A stretch of 64,000 bases of DNA from Solea solea (GCF_958295425.1 NC_081153.1:10746419-10810418), one strand, 5' to 3'; counted from the first letter of the stretch, positions 18,859 to 32,620 are shown. Translations and numbers: made by a program. The notes: generated by a model from the sequence alone, not told the origin.

Positions 18859-21261
18859 AATCTGTGCGTGCATGCACAGGTGCACACCTTCACTTCAGCA
18901 TCCTGGAATGTGCCGATACCGGTGCATGCCAAATCACAGCGTTGTACCCGTGTAGCTGTGCTGCACTGCTCTCAGATATGCCAGTCATGGCTGAGATAGT
19001 TTGAGACTTCAAAGTGGTGGAAAGTAGCTCAGAGTCGGCCGCAGTCTTCTCGGCAGACAGGTTCAGGTTTACCTGACAAGCCTCTTAAAACACTTAATCC
19101 TGTTAATTCACAATGTAAGTCGGTTTGCTGCTCGTTTCTCATCCACAGCTATAGGAGCTCAACCCCTACTGGGTTTGTCTGAGACATGTTAAGCTCGCAA
19201 GTCCTCACAGGGAATATCACCCCTGTGTGTGTGCATAACAAACACACAGATTATTTTCGCACAGTCATATTTTCAGATGTTTTTTTTTTTTTTTCTTTGT
19301 GCCTTTGAATTTGTCAGTGAATTGAAACCAGCACTGAGGTTTGTTTTTTTTTTAACCAATGAGTGATGAATAATTAATAGCAATTCTTTATAGCTTTCAT
19401 TTTTTAAAGGGGTTACATTTTTATTCTCATCTCCACATATTCTTCTTATTGTATACGGACGGAACGCATGCTTTGCATACAGTGTATTGCCGCATTCCCC
19501 CGGATGATATGGAGAGGCGATTTATAAAAAGAAACTAATGAGAAGCCGCGCTTGCGTTTCATATGTACCACAGGACATGTTTTCTTTACCCGGTTCCACC
19601 GAAGAAGCCGCTCCCCTCTCCTCACCAAGGGTATTTCTTAACTGTATCACAGCTGCCCCTGCCTTCCTTGAGTTATGGCGCTCGGTGATTCATTGAGCGA
19701 TTCTGATGAGGTTATGAGCGAGCCAAGGACAAAGTTATCTCTCCTCTGCCCAACAGAAACACTGAGTTTATTAGCCTTCGGAGCAACATACCTTTTTTTT
19801 TTTTTTTTTTTTTATCTAATCCTGCGTCCTCACACCTCAACTACCACTTCATACACTACATACATTGGCTGGCAGAATACATAGCAATGAAGGGAGACAA
19901 GAATAAAGAAAAAAAAAAAGGAAAAGGAAAAATCCATTACACAGCTGCCTTGACTTGTGGTGCCTATATAGTGTAATTCATCCTGAAGCTTGTTCAACTC
20001 GAAATGGCCCTAGTTAGAGTTCCATTACAACAATAAGATGAAAAGAGAGAGAGGGAGTGAGAGAGACGAAGATGTGCGCATTTGTGTGCATGTGTGAGTG
20101 TGTTCTAGTCAAGGGAAATCATGTCCAGGGTGTGTAATTGAATGACGAGAATTATGTCCACCTCTGCCCCCCCCCGCATTATTCCAACTGAATCCAGGGC
20201 AAAGAGAACGAGACGGAGGAGAAATCTCACCTGCGAGCAAGAGGTTGAGAGACGTAACCCTGAACGACACAACACACAGCTGCGTATGCAGACACTTCAT
20301 TCATTTGTAGCTGTGAATCGCACGCCTTTGTGTGTCACAGTATTTTATGTTAAAGAAAAAAAAAGAGCTCTCTTGTAAAGCAGTGGATCCTGATTTTCTT
20401 TGCTCCATAGTCTCTATTGTACAGTGTGTCTGCGAGGGCTGTCGGTCATCAAGGTTATAGGGTATCGTCAGGAGCTGTGGATGGAAGCAGGTAACTCTAC
20501 TCTGCGATTCACCTTGACAACGTTTACCTCGCGGGTTATCACACAGTGTTTGATCCCGGCGGACTCCCATACATTATAATGGCTATGGAAAGTTGGCTAG
20601 TGTTGAGTTGAATGAAACAAAAGGCACGCCGTGTGCAATAATCTTGCCCCTTAAACAGCACAGCTATCCACTAACAGATGGACATTTGAATAATATTGCC
20701 ACGTTAATGGGTTATTGTAGCAAACCAAACTTGAGAGCAAAAAGGCCTTTTGTTTGCACAAAGGAAATCTGACAAAACCAAAACAAGTGTTATGTTCATA
20801 TTTTTGTTCCGTATAACCACAGTCCTTCTGTCACATCATGAGGAGATTAAAGTGTAATTGATGGAGTCAATAACTTAAATGTAAGTAAAAGAGACGCATT
20901 TCCATTATTAAAATGTCCGTCTGTCAGCGGATAGCTGTACTGCCCATTTCTATCCCTGTGTCATAACCTGTGCAAGACGGCGACCATCAATGGCGAGGAC
21001 CTGGAAAAGCTACTTCAACTCTTACAGCTGCGGAAGCTTGAACTACAAATGGTGACAAACAAAAAGAAACACCGGTAACAGCCGGGCCCAGCCAGAAACA
21101 AAACAGCTTGACATTTGGACTCACTTAAGGTACAATGCCTCTGAGAGAAGAAAGTATTTTTCTAGTATTGTCAGGAGATAAGTCTTCCAGCAACAGAGTC
21201 ACTTTAGTAGAATATCAAAAAAAAAAAACACCTTCGATCAAAACCTCACACTGGACTATGG
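17182..21261. other. No gene seen; simple repeats only
   Basis: Contains T22 at 18533-18554, (GT)n at 18826-18856, T21 at 19793-19813, an A-run near 19909 and a GA-rich patch near 20045. The short ORFs across these tracts show no family signature. Confidence 0.4.
18826..18856. repeat. (GT)n microsatellite
   Basis: About 15 uninterrupted GT units. Confidence 0.9.
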
Positions 21262-21712
21262 TTAAAGGTGCAGTGCATGACTTTTAAGCGTAAACAAATA
21301 CATTCAAACCATCGTCAGGTGAGTTCACCCGACTACTTTCTCTTTCCTGTGTTCTGTCAGGACTGACAGAGGGAAGTCAGAACCATAACAGCTAAAGCTG
21401 GTCAAGCGACGATTGTCCTGTAAGAAATGTCCTGCAGGCTTATTTCAGGAGTGGGAAGGTTCTGATGTCGCTGCCAAGAATCACCCATTGAAAGTTTCCT
21501 CCTAAAAAGACTCATGCAGACAGCCTGAGTGTGTGTGTGTGTGTGTCTGTCTCCATGCAGCGTCTCTCCCTCACTGCAGAAGCTCAGCTCATGCATGTTT
21601 TTGTTTCTTTTGACTTCCAGCAGCTTGTTTTTGAGCTTTGTATCAGAAATAAAAAAAAATGTGCTCTTCATTAATACTCTACTCTACTATAAGTTACACA
21701 CTGGAGCTTTAA
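21262..21712. mobile_element. TTAA-flanked MITE with inverted ends (first copy)
   Basis: The left end reads TTAAAGGTGCAGTGCATGAC. The right end, on the minus strand, reads TTTAAAGCTCCAGTGTGTAA. Over about 25 bases the two inverted ends agree at most positions, and both abut TTAA (21262-21265 and 21709-21712). TTAA target duplication is the hallmark of piggyBac-type elements, although the ends are too divergent for certainty. The interior has a short GT tract (21528-21547) and no transposase frame. Confidence 0.55.
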
Positions 21713-24700
21713 ACCAAAACACTAGTCCTCAACATGTTACTGCAGAAGAAAAAAAAAGTCTATTGTCCCATTTCATTGGAACATCTGCCGTTCAATTTTA
21801 AACGAGGGGAATTGCATGCATTCGGAATGATGTCGTTTAAGAGCTCCGCTGTCAGTGCGTTGACCCTGAGCATATGAGAATGTGTAGACTATAATTAAAG
21901 TGTCACAACAGCACGCTGACAAAACCACTGTACCATCTGAGACGGATCGCGAGAGACGGCTGTGGACTCGGGGGATTCAGACACTTCCGCGTGCAGACAG
22001 ACAGACGGACGGACACACCACCCACATTTACGAGGCGGAAATGACTTATCACTCCTCATCTATTTCATCCGTGCGATACCAGATACATTCTCACACACTC
22101 ACAAACATGTTTGCCTCAGGACACAGACTGTCCTCCGCTGTCTGTTTATGAACTCATCTGTTTGCCGCAGCGAGGCAGGGGACGAGGACATTTATAGTGG
22201 TTTGCGGTATGGCCGAGTGTTCGGTATAATTAATCCGCTGTCCAAATCGCCCCTCGGTGCTCGCCGCGCATCTCGTCATCTCGTACATAACATACTGTAT
22301 CACAAAAGTGCCCGCGGTTCAGAGGCATCATCCGCTTCATTTGTAACCTTTTGAAGTTGGTTCTGTGAGGGTTTTTTTTTTTTTTTCCCGTAGTTGCCCA
22401 GACACTCATTGCCTCAGATGTTTGGTTTATTATTGACTGAATGGAGCCGCATTAACCGCAATTATGCAGAGGAAACACAGCCGAGGACAATCATCTGATT
22501 GTTCTCACACTTATACTGTACCAAAATCGGCTTTTGTTGCACTTCCGTGGATCTGTATGTTTAGGCTGCTGGAGTCCACCTACGGAAATCTTTTACTTTT
22601 CACCCTGATTGGAGCCAGGGATCAATACTGCCTCAGCCGACAGATGGGTGACTGTCCCTGGTATCATTTGTTGCCTCTCCTCATTTCCCTGGGCGGAGTA
22701 TTACAAAACAAAGGGGTGTTACAGAAACGGGAGGATGGAGTGACATAGGAGGGAAATAAAGAGAGGGCGAGAGTAATGGTGCATTCAAGGCTACATCCAC
22801 CAAAGGCTCACACAGACATTAAAGAAAAGTAACTTTTTTTTTTTGCTTGCGAATCGAAATAATTTGTGCTCCCATCAATGGTTTTCACAGAAATTTGGAT
22901 TGAGACCATTACACAAACACCCCCCTCCATCTCCAAGTCATAACAATTACCAGTTGTTTATTAGGTATTCATGTTGCATCTTTCAAACTGCCAGTCGCCT
23001 TTTTTCCTAATTAAGCATGTGTAATATTCTGTTCTGGCTTTGGCAAAGAATGACACAGTAAATTTTTCCTTGACAAAATGAATTGAAAACACCACGGAAA
23101 CATCTGTAACTTTCTCAGTGGTTGTAACCACTTGCCTCGCAGCAGAGTGGATGCTGTGGATTCCCTTCTTACACAAATTGAATGTTTTGTTTCTCTTCAG
23201 ACTGTTAAAAAATATGCTTAATTGCATTGTCGAGGTCTATAAACGGGAAGCATACAGTGGTGGCATTTAGGGCCAATTTGTTGTCATCTCCTACCGTTTT
23301 CCTCAACTTTCTGCTTGAAACCTTGTTTTCTCTCGTTTGCAATTGAGCTTTTCTGTGGCCAGTGATCGCTGCCATTAAAAGACACCTCATCTTCCGCATT
23401 TTCTGCGTCCAAAATGTACGCGTGCCTCTATCCAAATCAGCAAATTCTCCACGGTCTTTAAAAGATATGCTTTTGCACGTTTCCGTTCGCAGTATAAGAG
23501 TCTGACATCTTGTACACCCTGTGACATCGTTCTGAATCGTAGAGATTCATGTCGGAAAACTTGAGAGGCCTAGAAATTGCTAAGCCAAAGGCAAAGTGTC
23601 GGCTGGCTAAGATCGTGAGATGAGACTATTAGCACATGCCCCTGGCAGCAGCACCTTGGTTTCAATCTCTTCTGCAACAGAAGCATATATGGCTAAGATT
23701 ACTGCATGTAAAATTGTCTTATGGAGAATGAGAATAAAAAAAAAAATATGAAAGCGACCCAAGACCAGGTCCATGCTTTTTCCTCCTCGTCCCACAGCAG
23801 CAAAGAGGTCCACTTTTGTGATTTGTTCTCAAGTAATAGTTTACAGGGGGAGGTAGTAGCCACTCTGATCTCAACTTAACCTCTCCAATCACTCAACCAG
23901 AGGGAGTTCCTCTGCCAAGCAACTCGACGGGGCTTTGCAACCATTCAAATCAATTTCCATGCCAGTGGCACTGTCAATCATCTGTGAGTGGGTCTAAATG
24001 AGATTGTAACTAATGACATGCTCCGATGTCGTGCCACTCCCTCCTTCATTTGCCCCCTTTGGGGGGGGGGGGGGGGGGGGGGGGGGTCAAATAGGCTTAT
24101 ATTCTTGTACTTGTTTCACTCCATTAGCCTGTTCTACCCCACTTCCCTAACTCTTTCTGTCTGTCTCTCTGTTTCTTCATCTATTTCCCCTTTTAGTCTC
24201 CAGTTGGTGAGTTCGACTGCTTTAACCCCATCAAAGCGGCTGTGGATTTAGAACGCTCATCATTATTTCAAGAAACAGTGAACAAGCAACTGTGCATTTG
24301 TAAATCACAAAGGATGGGGGGGGGGCATGGGGCAACTAGGTTGGGGGGGGGGGGAGAGTAAACACACTTAATATAAGTGACAGATAATGAAACGACGAGT
24401 TGCTTTGATCATAGTTGGTGCAAGTATAACTTTTTCTCTGTCTCTAAATGCATCTCCTTGGTGAATACACGCCTTTGTGCCTCTTCATCCTCTCCCATCT
24501 CACACTGGCTTGAAACGAGGCTTGAACTCTCTGTGTTCTTTTTCGTTCGTGACTGTTTCTGTCTGACAGCCGATTGCTCTGTGATCTGTTGTCTGTGTGT
24601 GTGTCGTTTGGCTGTGCTTGGGCAGTGAGCGGTTCAGGACATTTTTTTTTTTTCAGCACCTTTTGACTTTTTTTTCCACACACACAGTGATCAAAAGGAA

Positions 24701-26833
24701 ACACTCTGGCACATTGAGCAGAAACGCGACAGTCACGGATGCACACAGGCACAAGGATGAACATGTTCTTTAATATGTGTAATTGCGTTTTTTTGAGAAT
24801 CTGCAAGTTCACCTAAACAGAGTTTAACTGTTTATTCCTTGTGTGGAAATCCTCGTTAAAATAACCATAATTGTGCTTTAATGAACCTAAATTGGACACA
24901 TTACACTCAACATGGCCTTGAGGTGGTTTAAGAAGAGCTGTGTCTGGCAGCCATGTAGCACATAGTCATTTACGTGTTAATTACACCCCACAAACACAAA
25001 ATCATACAATCTGCACTGAAATATGACACTTTTTCCATGTTCCTACAGGCCATGCCGTGTTTACATGAGTTAAACACACAGCACACAGGTTTCTCCTAGC
25101 GTGATGTGATGGCAATTAGACTTTAAGTCTTGCATATGGTTTCTCCTCTCCGACAGCGAGCGATGAGTCACATAAACCAAGGGGGGGGGGGGGGGATAAT
25201 GGATAAACACTAGGATAAAAGGATAACCTATAACACAAGGGCACTGTTAAATCAGAGGCAGTGGAAACAAAGAAACAGACTTGAAACAGTGCTTGAATTA
25301 CAATGCAGCTGTTTATCATATAAATGAACGGCTGTGTTGAACTGAGTCAGGGATAATCAATCGTTCGGCATGCAGATCTGTCTCCATTTCCTCGACATTG
25401 CTAGCCATGCACATAATTCCACCGCGTGTCACGTGCAAGTCTGCCTGCATCTATTTATCCTGCGAAATAACTGCTGTGTAATTTCATCACCTTTGACGCG
25501 AAGTAAGAGGTGTTTTCCTCGCGTCCGTCTCGAACACTTTCATTTCATTTGAATATTTCATAGAACGTGATTCCCAGTGCCATCCATAAAGGTGGAGTAT
25601 TTACACGTAGGAAGTATTGGAGTCTCATTTTATTCCTTATAAGCAGGAGTGGGCAGAGGAAAGTGACCACTTTGTCAGTACAAAGTGCTTTTCTTGAGCA
25701 CAGAAGGCCTTTATTTGTGCACATAGATCATTTAACACTGAGTACAATACATTCACATCTGCGTTTCCGATACTATAATATTTTGGCTGTGGGCTGGATG
25801 GTCAGACATTAAAACATTTCCAGCTCTCTTAAAATGAAACGGGATTTTAGTCATCAGACATCTGGATCTGAAGTCATCAGAAAATCAGGCTGAGCAAACA
25901 GACCCACTTGTATTCCCTCTGGACATCTTGTGTGTGTGTGTGTGTGTGTGGGTCCATGAAACACTCTTCTCACATCAAACTGCTTTATTCTGTGTTTTTA
26001 CTGGTTTCAATCATCTGTTTTAATCATTTCGGAGGGGAGGTTGTCTTTGTCGCTCATCGTTCAGCTTGGGGGTAAAAGCCTCCCCTTAATGATGAGCACT
26101 GTGTGTCTGTACATAAAAAAAATAATAATTTTAAAAGTCAATGGATATTACAAGATAAAGTAAATGTTTATTGCCATCTTATCTTTCAATTCAATGAAAG
26201 AATACAGCCTCGGAAAGATCATTTGCGTGTTGTTGACAGCTTTAGAGACAACCTTCACCCCATTAATCTGACATAAGGTTACTTTTAAAAGTATTTGTCG
26301 CTTTCCTGGATTGTGATTAAGTTTGAGGATGATGTTATTGGTGAAAATAATTCAGTCACCCTAAATATCACTGTTCTACACCATTAGATATTAATTTAGT
26401 GGACTTGTAAAGATCTCTACAGGCAATTCTTTTCGTTTGGCCATCGCCTTTGTGAGAATAAAACCACACACCAGAAGTATTATTGCGCTTTAATTAACAT
26501 CCCTGGGCACACAGAAACAAAGGTTATTGTTATAAGGCTTATAAGTTTTAGCTCCAACAATGAACTAACAGGCAGACACTTTTCTGCTCATGCCTTTAAC
26601 TGAACCAGCAATATTGTTGAAGCCTGCACTGTGCACTATTCGACTTTAGAGGCTTTTAAACTTGCAAATAATCCTCAAAGAATCACAAAAGGAGATGACG
26701 TTAAAGGTGAATGAAACTGTGCTGTTCTAAAAGTGTTGTCAAATTTGGATTGCTAATGATGTGAGTGATGATGTAACGACAGCAGAACTTGAATATGGAT
26801 GTGATTTTAATAATCCTGCTCTCTGGCACAACC
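21713..26833. other. No gene seen; several long G-runs
   Basis: Non-coding by inspection. It includes G26 at 24061-24086, two G-runs near 24316-24352, a G-run near 25180-25195 and (GT)n at about 25930-25950. The 122- and 130-codon ORFs (24444-24812 minus, 21962-22354 plus) have no recognisable motif and I rejected them. Confidence 0.4.
24061..24086. repeat. Poly-G tract (26 G)
   Basis: An uninterrupted run of 26 G, preceded by CCCCCTTT. It is capable of G-quadruplex formation on the plus strand. Confidence 0.9.
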
Positions 26834-27259
26834 TTAAAGTACTTCACCGATTTGCATTTAGCTGTGTATTATAGAATAGAGGTAGTATTTTTTAAACAAA
26901 GATTGTGCTTCCCAACCTCAGTTTCCCCTGAGTCGAGAAATATCTTCATTCTTTTCTTTGTTACGTGCTCACCAGTGACACTTGGTCCGAGGCTTGAAAC
27001 TGCTATGCTAATTTTGTACTTTTTAGACCCACTCGTAGAGGGACGGGACCTCATTCCCAGAATGTAAACAGTGTCCACCATCTTTGCTGACAGTTACGCT
27101 AACAGGACCAAGTGTCACTGGTGGGCACGTCACAAAGAAAAGAATGGAGATGTTTCTCAACTCAGGGGAAACTGAGGTTGGGAAGCACAATTTTTCAAAA
27201 ATACTAGTCCTATTCTAGTAATACAGAACAAAATGCAAATCTGTGAAGTATTCCTTTAA
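26834..27259. mobile_element. TTAA-flanked foldback MITE with arms of about 150 bases
   Basis: The two ends are long inverted repeats. Left arm 26834 to about 26988 (TTAAAG, TACTTCACCGATTTGCATTT, CTTCCCAACCTCAGTTTCCC, AGTGACACTTGGTCC) is mirrored on the minus strand from 27259 to about 27102 with scattered mismatches and small indels. Both termini are TTAA, which fits piggyBac-type target duplication. The central 110 bases or so are unpaired. Transcription would give a long hairpin RNA. Confidence 0.75.
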
Positions 27260-28845
27260 GTTCTAGAAAGCAAAACACATCCCACTCTTGCACGTTGCTT
27301 TAATAAGAATGAGACTGTCAGCTCCCTGCTTCCTGTGAATGATTGGTGCTGTAACTTCACACCCATAAATATGTATGTTAAGACGTATGTCATTCTAAAT
27401 CCCCAGCCTGTACACGCGCGCGTCCTGTTTGCCTTAGATGCATCAACTCACAACTAAAAAACAACAACAACAACAACAAAAAAAAAAAAGGATTTATATG
27501 CGACTTCGCCGTCTTCTGAATACAAAGTGAAGTTATTGTACGGAGACCGCGCACTGCTCTCGACGGACTGCTCATCCTCGAACACACACTGGCACAGAGG
27601 CTTTGGCACCATGCTCTGCCTGGGTATAGATAGCCACCACCACCAGCACCATCATCAACCCCCATGCCCATACTGGCCATTAGCATACAAGCCATGTCTC
27701 ACTGGCTGCCAACCTTTAGGCAGTGATTCCATCTTGTTGTGATACAGAGTGAAGGAGCGCAGTAAAACTGCCATGCTGCCAGGCTCTGACAGCTACAAAA
27801 TTGCAGGAAGGCTGTGAAAAGGAAAGGAGAGAACAAAAAAAAAAGAAAGGAAAAATTACAACCTGCCTGGCAGGACGTCAAGAAAGAAAGGGGGACTGAA
27901 CTCTCAGAGGAGCTCCCTCACCTTATTTTCTCCTCTTGGTATTGTTGTTGGGAGTTATTGATGTAATTGACCAGCCTTAGGACAAGGTAAAAATCCATAG
28001 AAGAAGAAGATTTTCTTTTTCTCCAGAATGGAGGCATCAGCGAAGGTAGCCAAGTTCCTCTCATGTGTTGTAGGTCATCGCATTGACAAAGTTAACAGTA
28101 ATCGAACGCGACTGCGACTGTTAAGAAGAGACATGGCCCTTAGGGTTCTGGCTCGTATATCCCGCAGGTTCTCCTGCTCTGCTGGTTTATGGCCATCAGT
28201 GCTCCAAAAATCAGAACTTGTTCTTATTCAGCGCAGGTCCTAATCACCCTCTTCTCACTTCCCCTTGAGTTGATTTTTCTTTTATTGTTTTCTTATCTGA
28301 GGCAGACGATATCCAGCGAGCGGAGAGACATGAAAGCCCTGTGATGAAGCCTTTAACCTCGCCTGAGGGCAAACCGTGTTACAACACTTTCTAAACAGAC
28401 GAGCTTTGATCATCAAGAACGCTTTCAACCTGCGACGCTTTAAATGCACCAATTATCTGACCACATGTGAAGAAGGAAAAAAGAATGTGAGAATGCAGGA
28501 AGCCACCAAAATCTTATATTTCAAATAATTTCTATCCGTTGCATCTTTGAAAAACAAAAACTTACAAAGGGAAAAAAACCACAATCTTCAATCTACTAAA
28601 GCATTAAACCCTCATTTATTACATAGAAAAACTCGTGCTGCAGGCAGCGGGCATTCGCAACATGTTTAAATTGATCTTTTGTTTCCTCCAGATTTCCATT
28701 GTTATCAATATATTGCAGCACAGACATGAGACGGTCAGTCACAGTGGTTTAGGCCCACGCTTCAGTCAGAGTACACTATTGGCACTACGCCGGTTAGATT
28801 GTTTGTTTGGCTGCAAGAAAATGCCGTGACAAAGAACTTCTTTTC
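27260..28845. other. No gene seen
   Basis: Contains a (CAA)n/poly-A tract at about 27455-27490 and short chance ORFs. A 71-codon basic ORF at 28028-28243 was inspected and not recognised. Confidence 0.4.
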
Positions 28846-29254
28846 GGTGTACTGAATCAGTTAAAAAGATGAGTTCACTACTTCCTGCATGACCGGAACG
28901 GGTTGCGATGTGGCTCACGGCTTCTGACAGTGCTGTCGCTAAATACACCAGACTCATAGACTTTTTGAAAATGTCCTTGTAAATGTTGAATGTTAACGCA
29001 TGTTTTTGGGTTTTTTTCAGATCTACAATTTGGCATTATTCGGTTTATTTCCTGTGTCAGACGCCACGCTCATGACCAATGAGTGACCGGTAGTCTGTAG
29101 ACGGCACATTTAGTAATGGCTCAGCTCGCTTGGAACCTCATCAGAGCAGGTAATAAGAGTACCAGGTACAAACCCTAATGGAAAAGCAAAAAAAACAAAA
29201 AAACAAGTCGAGCCGTGCCGTGCCAAGCCACAACTGTTTAGTGGAAAAGCGCCA
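28846..29254 (+). mobile_element. 5'-truncated copy of the Harbinger-like element
   Basis: It shares ordered blocks with the complete copy at 58316-58798: ACTTCCTGCATGACCGGA, CAGTGCTGTCGCTAAA, AGTACCAGGTAC, GTGCCGTGC and the right terminus GTGGAAAAGCGCCA ending at 29254. The left third of the element is missing. Confidence 0.6.
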
Positions 29255-32200
29255 TATCTTTTGGTCTGCTATGATGCTAGATGAAGTCACATTAGGAGAT
29301 CACAGAGCCATACATTCTTCACAATCAAAAATGATGATATTAAGAGGAACTGGACTGGAGGGATCTGAAGCAGTGTGTGTGTGGTACTTGCTGTGTTGAA
29401 TTGCGAGAAGAGGACAGGTCGGACTGTCAATCCTTCAAAGAGAACTTTGAGAACTTCATGCCTCCACTTTCGCTACGCCATTTTGTTTCTTTACATTTAA
29501 TTAAAAAAAAATTTAAAAAAAACACCAAAGAAGCTAGACTTACCTTTGAGAGGTCATAAGAAGTTCTGTCTCTGATTTTCTGTCACTGTGACTCATTATG
29601 TGGTATCAGTTTTTGGGGCCGCCACCCTATGACTGTCAGCTCCGGCTTAAAGCGTTACTGTGGCTGTTTCTAGCTGTGAGTACATTTCAAACCATAATGC
29701 ATCAAGACACAAAAAAGATGATTGGAATCATGAAATGTAATTGCTTCTGATTCCCAAATGTCAAAACCAGCTGCGGCCTTTTGACATGTTACTAATGCAG
29801 ACACCCATCGGCCTCCTGTGCGCACACATTGTGCAACCACAATTTTTTGACATAGATGATCCAAATGTGTTCTGAATTGTGTCCAATGTGGCACAATCAA
29901 GTCTGCCACTGTTCCAAATTAACAACTTTTAAATGATAGGACTTGGCCCTGTTTAACCAGCTGATAAAAGGCAGCTTCAGTCAGATCCCAGTCCCTCTGT
30001 TGGAAGTAATTTCTGCTCTCACTCATCCCTGAATTTAGAAAAAGGGATGACTCACCACTTTTTTTCCTGCCAACTAAAATCTGTTGGAGCAGAGCTGCAG
30101 TGAGAGGACATTGCATTCTGTAATTCCGTCCTTCAGTAATGCAACAAGCTCTCAGTATTAGTCTGCTCAGGAAATGTTCAATTTGCCCGTGCAGAGAAAA
30201 AAGTCAAGTAATGTCTCTTTCTATGTACTTATTTTTGCTCTTTCATGGTGTTGCATTTTCCCCAGGTATTTCTTTCAGCTTTGCTTTTCTTCACATAAGG
30301 CACCTGTTTTTGTTTTGTTTTTATTTCAGTTCACATGCCTTGAGATATATATATATATATTCAATACAAATTATTATGGTATGACATTATATCCATTCTT
30401 AAGCCAGGGAAAACTATCTTGAACAGAGTAAGAGAAATAGCAACAAAACCTGAAAGAGGATGTTGAAGCAACATTTACTACCAAATTAACTTACTTCATA
30501 TGCTTATTTGATACCTCAAAGCATAGTTCAAAGATAAAACACCATTAAATATAAAGCAAAATCCAATCAATTTAGTATTTATATGCTGTATCATTCGACT
30601 GGTGTATGTCTTTTTCAGATTATAATGAATATTATCACAAACGCCCAGAGCCCAAGATGAAATCCTCAACTCTTAACATCAAAAACAAAGGTATACAATT
30701 TACAAGCAACTAAAAAGAAAGCCACTTCACAACAACTGACTAATTATTTACAGATTATACGTTGATGTAGGGATATTTGAAGTATTTACTGTGATATTAT
30801 TTACCCATATCTTTTTAGTTTGAGTCAGTGTGACGTACATATTTCAGCTTCCTATGTAGCGTCCAATAAATTCATAGGGTTAGGTTAAAAATGTACTATT
30901 TATTAATTTACATTACACTAAAATGCACAGGAAAAGGTATGAAAGAATAAGGGAGTGGTCCAATTGCTTCATGAAGCTTGGTCTGTCTTTACATACACGG
31001 TAGATTTCATAAATCTATCGTGTAACTCATGGAACATCCCAAACCAAAAAAAAATGACTACCACAATTAATGTGTGTAATGTATGTTTCTTCAACTTTGA
31101 TAATGTGGTGTCGAAGTGTAAAAGTCACGCTGGAGTTTTTGCTTTGGGAAGTTAATTTCTTTAGCACTCTGACTTATTTCTACCCAGGGACATGAAGACA
31201 TGTTTTTCATGGTCCATTGGCCTGATCTAATTTGGTGAAGGAGAACCCTCTATGTCTAGATTTGTCACTGTGGCCACCAAGGTTGGCACCAAAGGATGGA
31301 TCGCTGAGCAACACCCCTGTCTCCCATATCAATTTCAAGCCAAACTCTAAAAATACTCTCAATTATACAGAAGGGAAGAAAGCGACTGTTGTCGGTTTCT
31401 ATATGTCCTGACCCCAAGGTGTCACCTGGATGTGTCGAATATAGAACGACCTACAGGCATGAAACTTGTGGGGGGGGGGGCATTGGAATAAATGTCAACT
31501 CATTTTGGTACATCTCACGGATAGCATGGTTCACGCATGGAATGAATGCGTGAATCATGTCGCTGGGGCTTAAAGAAGCAGTTTGTTATCCTTCTCCTCG
31601 TTTTGCCACTCCACCACTATTAAAATCGTACAAGAGCTCCATCACTCTCTACTCGCCATCACACTGCACAAGCTGCACACTTCAAAAATTAAAGACCAAT
31701 TATATCGGCACCTCCAAGCACCAATGGATGCCCTATTCTCTCTTCTGTCAACTGCCATGCTTTCAGGGCTGTCAAATCCACCCACTAATCAGCTAATACC
31801 ACTAACAATTGGTAATTAGGCCTCCCCAGAGTAAGCAATTAATTATTGGTTCACAACGTGCCTTTCCCCCCACTAATAGTTTGGTGGAAAGACAGCCCGC
31901 TTGATGTTATGTTTAATAGTCATAAACTTTTATTGCCTCTCAAACAAGAAAAGTCAATTACGTAGGCGAGTGAAGACCGCTTCAGGCCCTGGCTGAGGAT
32001 AGAGGTTGATTAAGGGTGTTAAAGGTTTCTTTAGCTTAAAGGGAAGAATGAAGAGTAAATAAATGGAGAGAGATAATCACGAATTGGCAGGAAACACATT
32101 CTACTGTTTCTCTCGCACCTTCCTTAATATCTTTATCTATCACGGCTCTTTATTGTTTTTATTGACTTTTTTTATTCCGTTCAAATGACTGAGCTAAAAG

Positions 32201-32520
32201 CAGCTTTAATAACGGAGCTAAACTGAAGCCCCTTTTCCAACAAACTTTGATTCAGATCCTTTTTGATCCCACTTTTTTAAGTTCTGGTGGATTTAAAGAC
32301 ACTGGTGGACAAAAACTTCCACGTTATCAGGAATGGGATGGGGAAGAACACATGAAATCCGTGCCATTGTGTCGCTCCAGTGTGATGTTACACTTTTTAC
32401 GTAGCTGATGCAGCTATTGCCACCCAAGCCTACAAACCCTGTGATGGAAATTCAAGCCAGATTAAGGGTTTACTGTTCCAAACTATATTGCAGTGTTCTG
32501 AACTGCACTGGTACCTTTGT
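29255..32520. other. No gene seen
   Basis: AT-rich sequence with a short (AT)n at about 30344-30360 and a G-run near 31470. No exon-like or RNA gene signal is evident. Confidence 0.4.
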
Positions 32521-32558
<38 letters not shown>

Positions 32559-32562
32559 TACA

Positions 32563-32619
<57 letters not shown>
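32521..32619. repeat. A16 followed by (AT)n microsatellite
   Basis: 16 A then about 80 bases of AT dinucleotides with one CAGT interruption near 32561. Confidence 0.9.

Positions 32620-32620
<1 letters not shown>

Noticed and set aside
21962..22354. 130-codon plus-strand ORF
   Set aside because: Low-complexity and unlike any family I know; no splice or promoter context.
28028..28243. 71-codon basic ORF as a small gene
   Set aside because: No similarity recognised, no upstream promoter or splice evidence.
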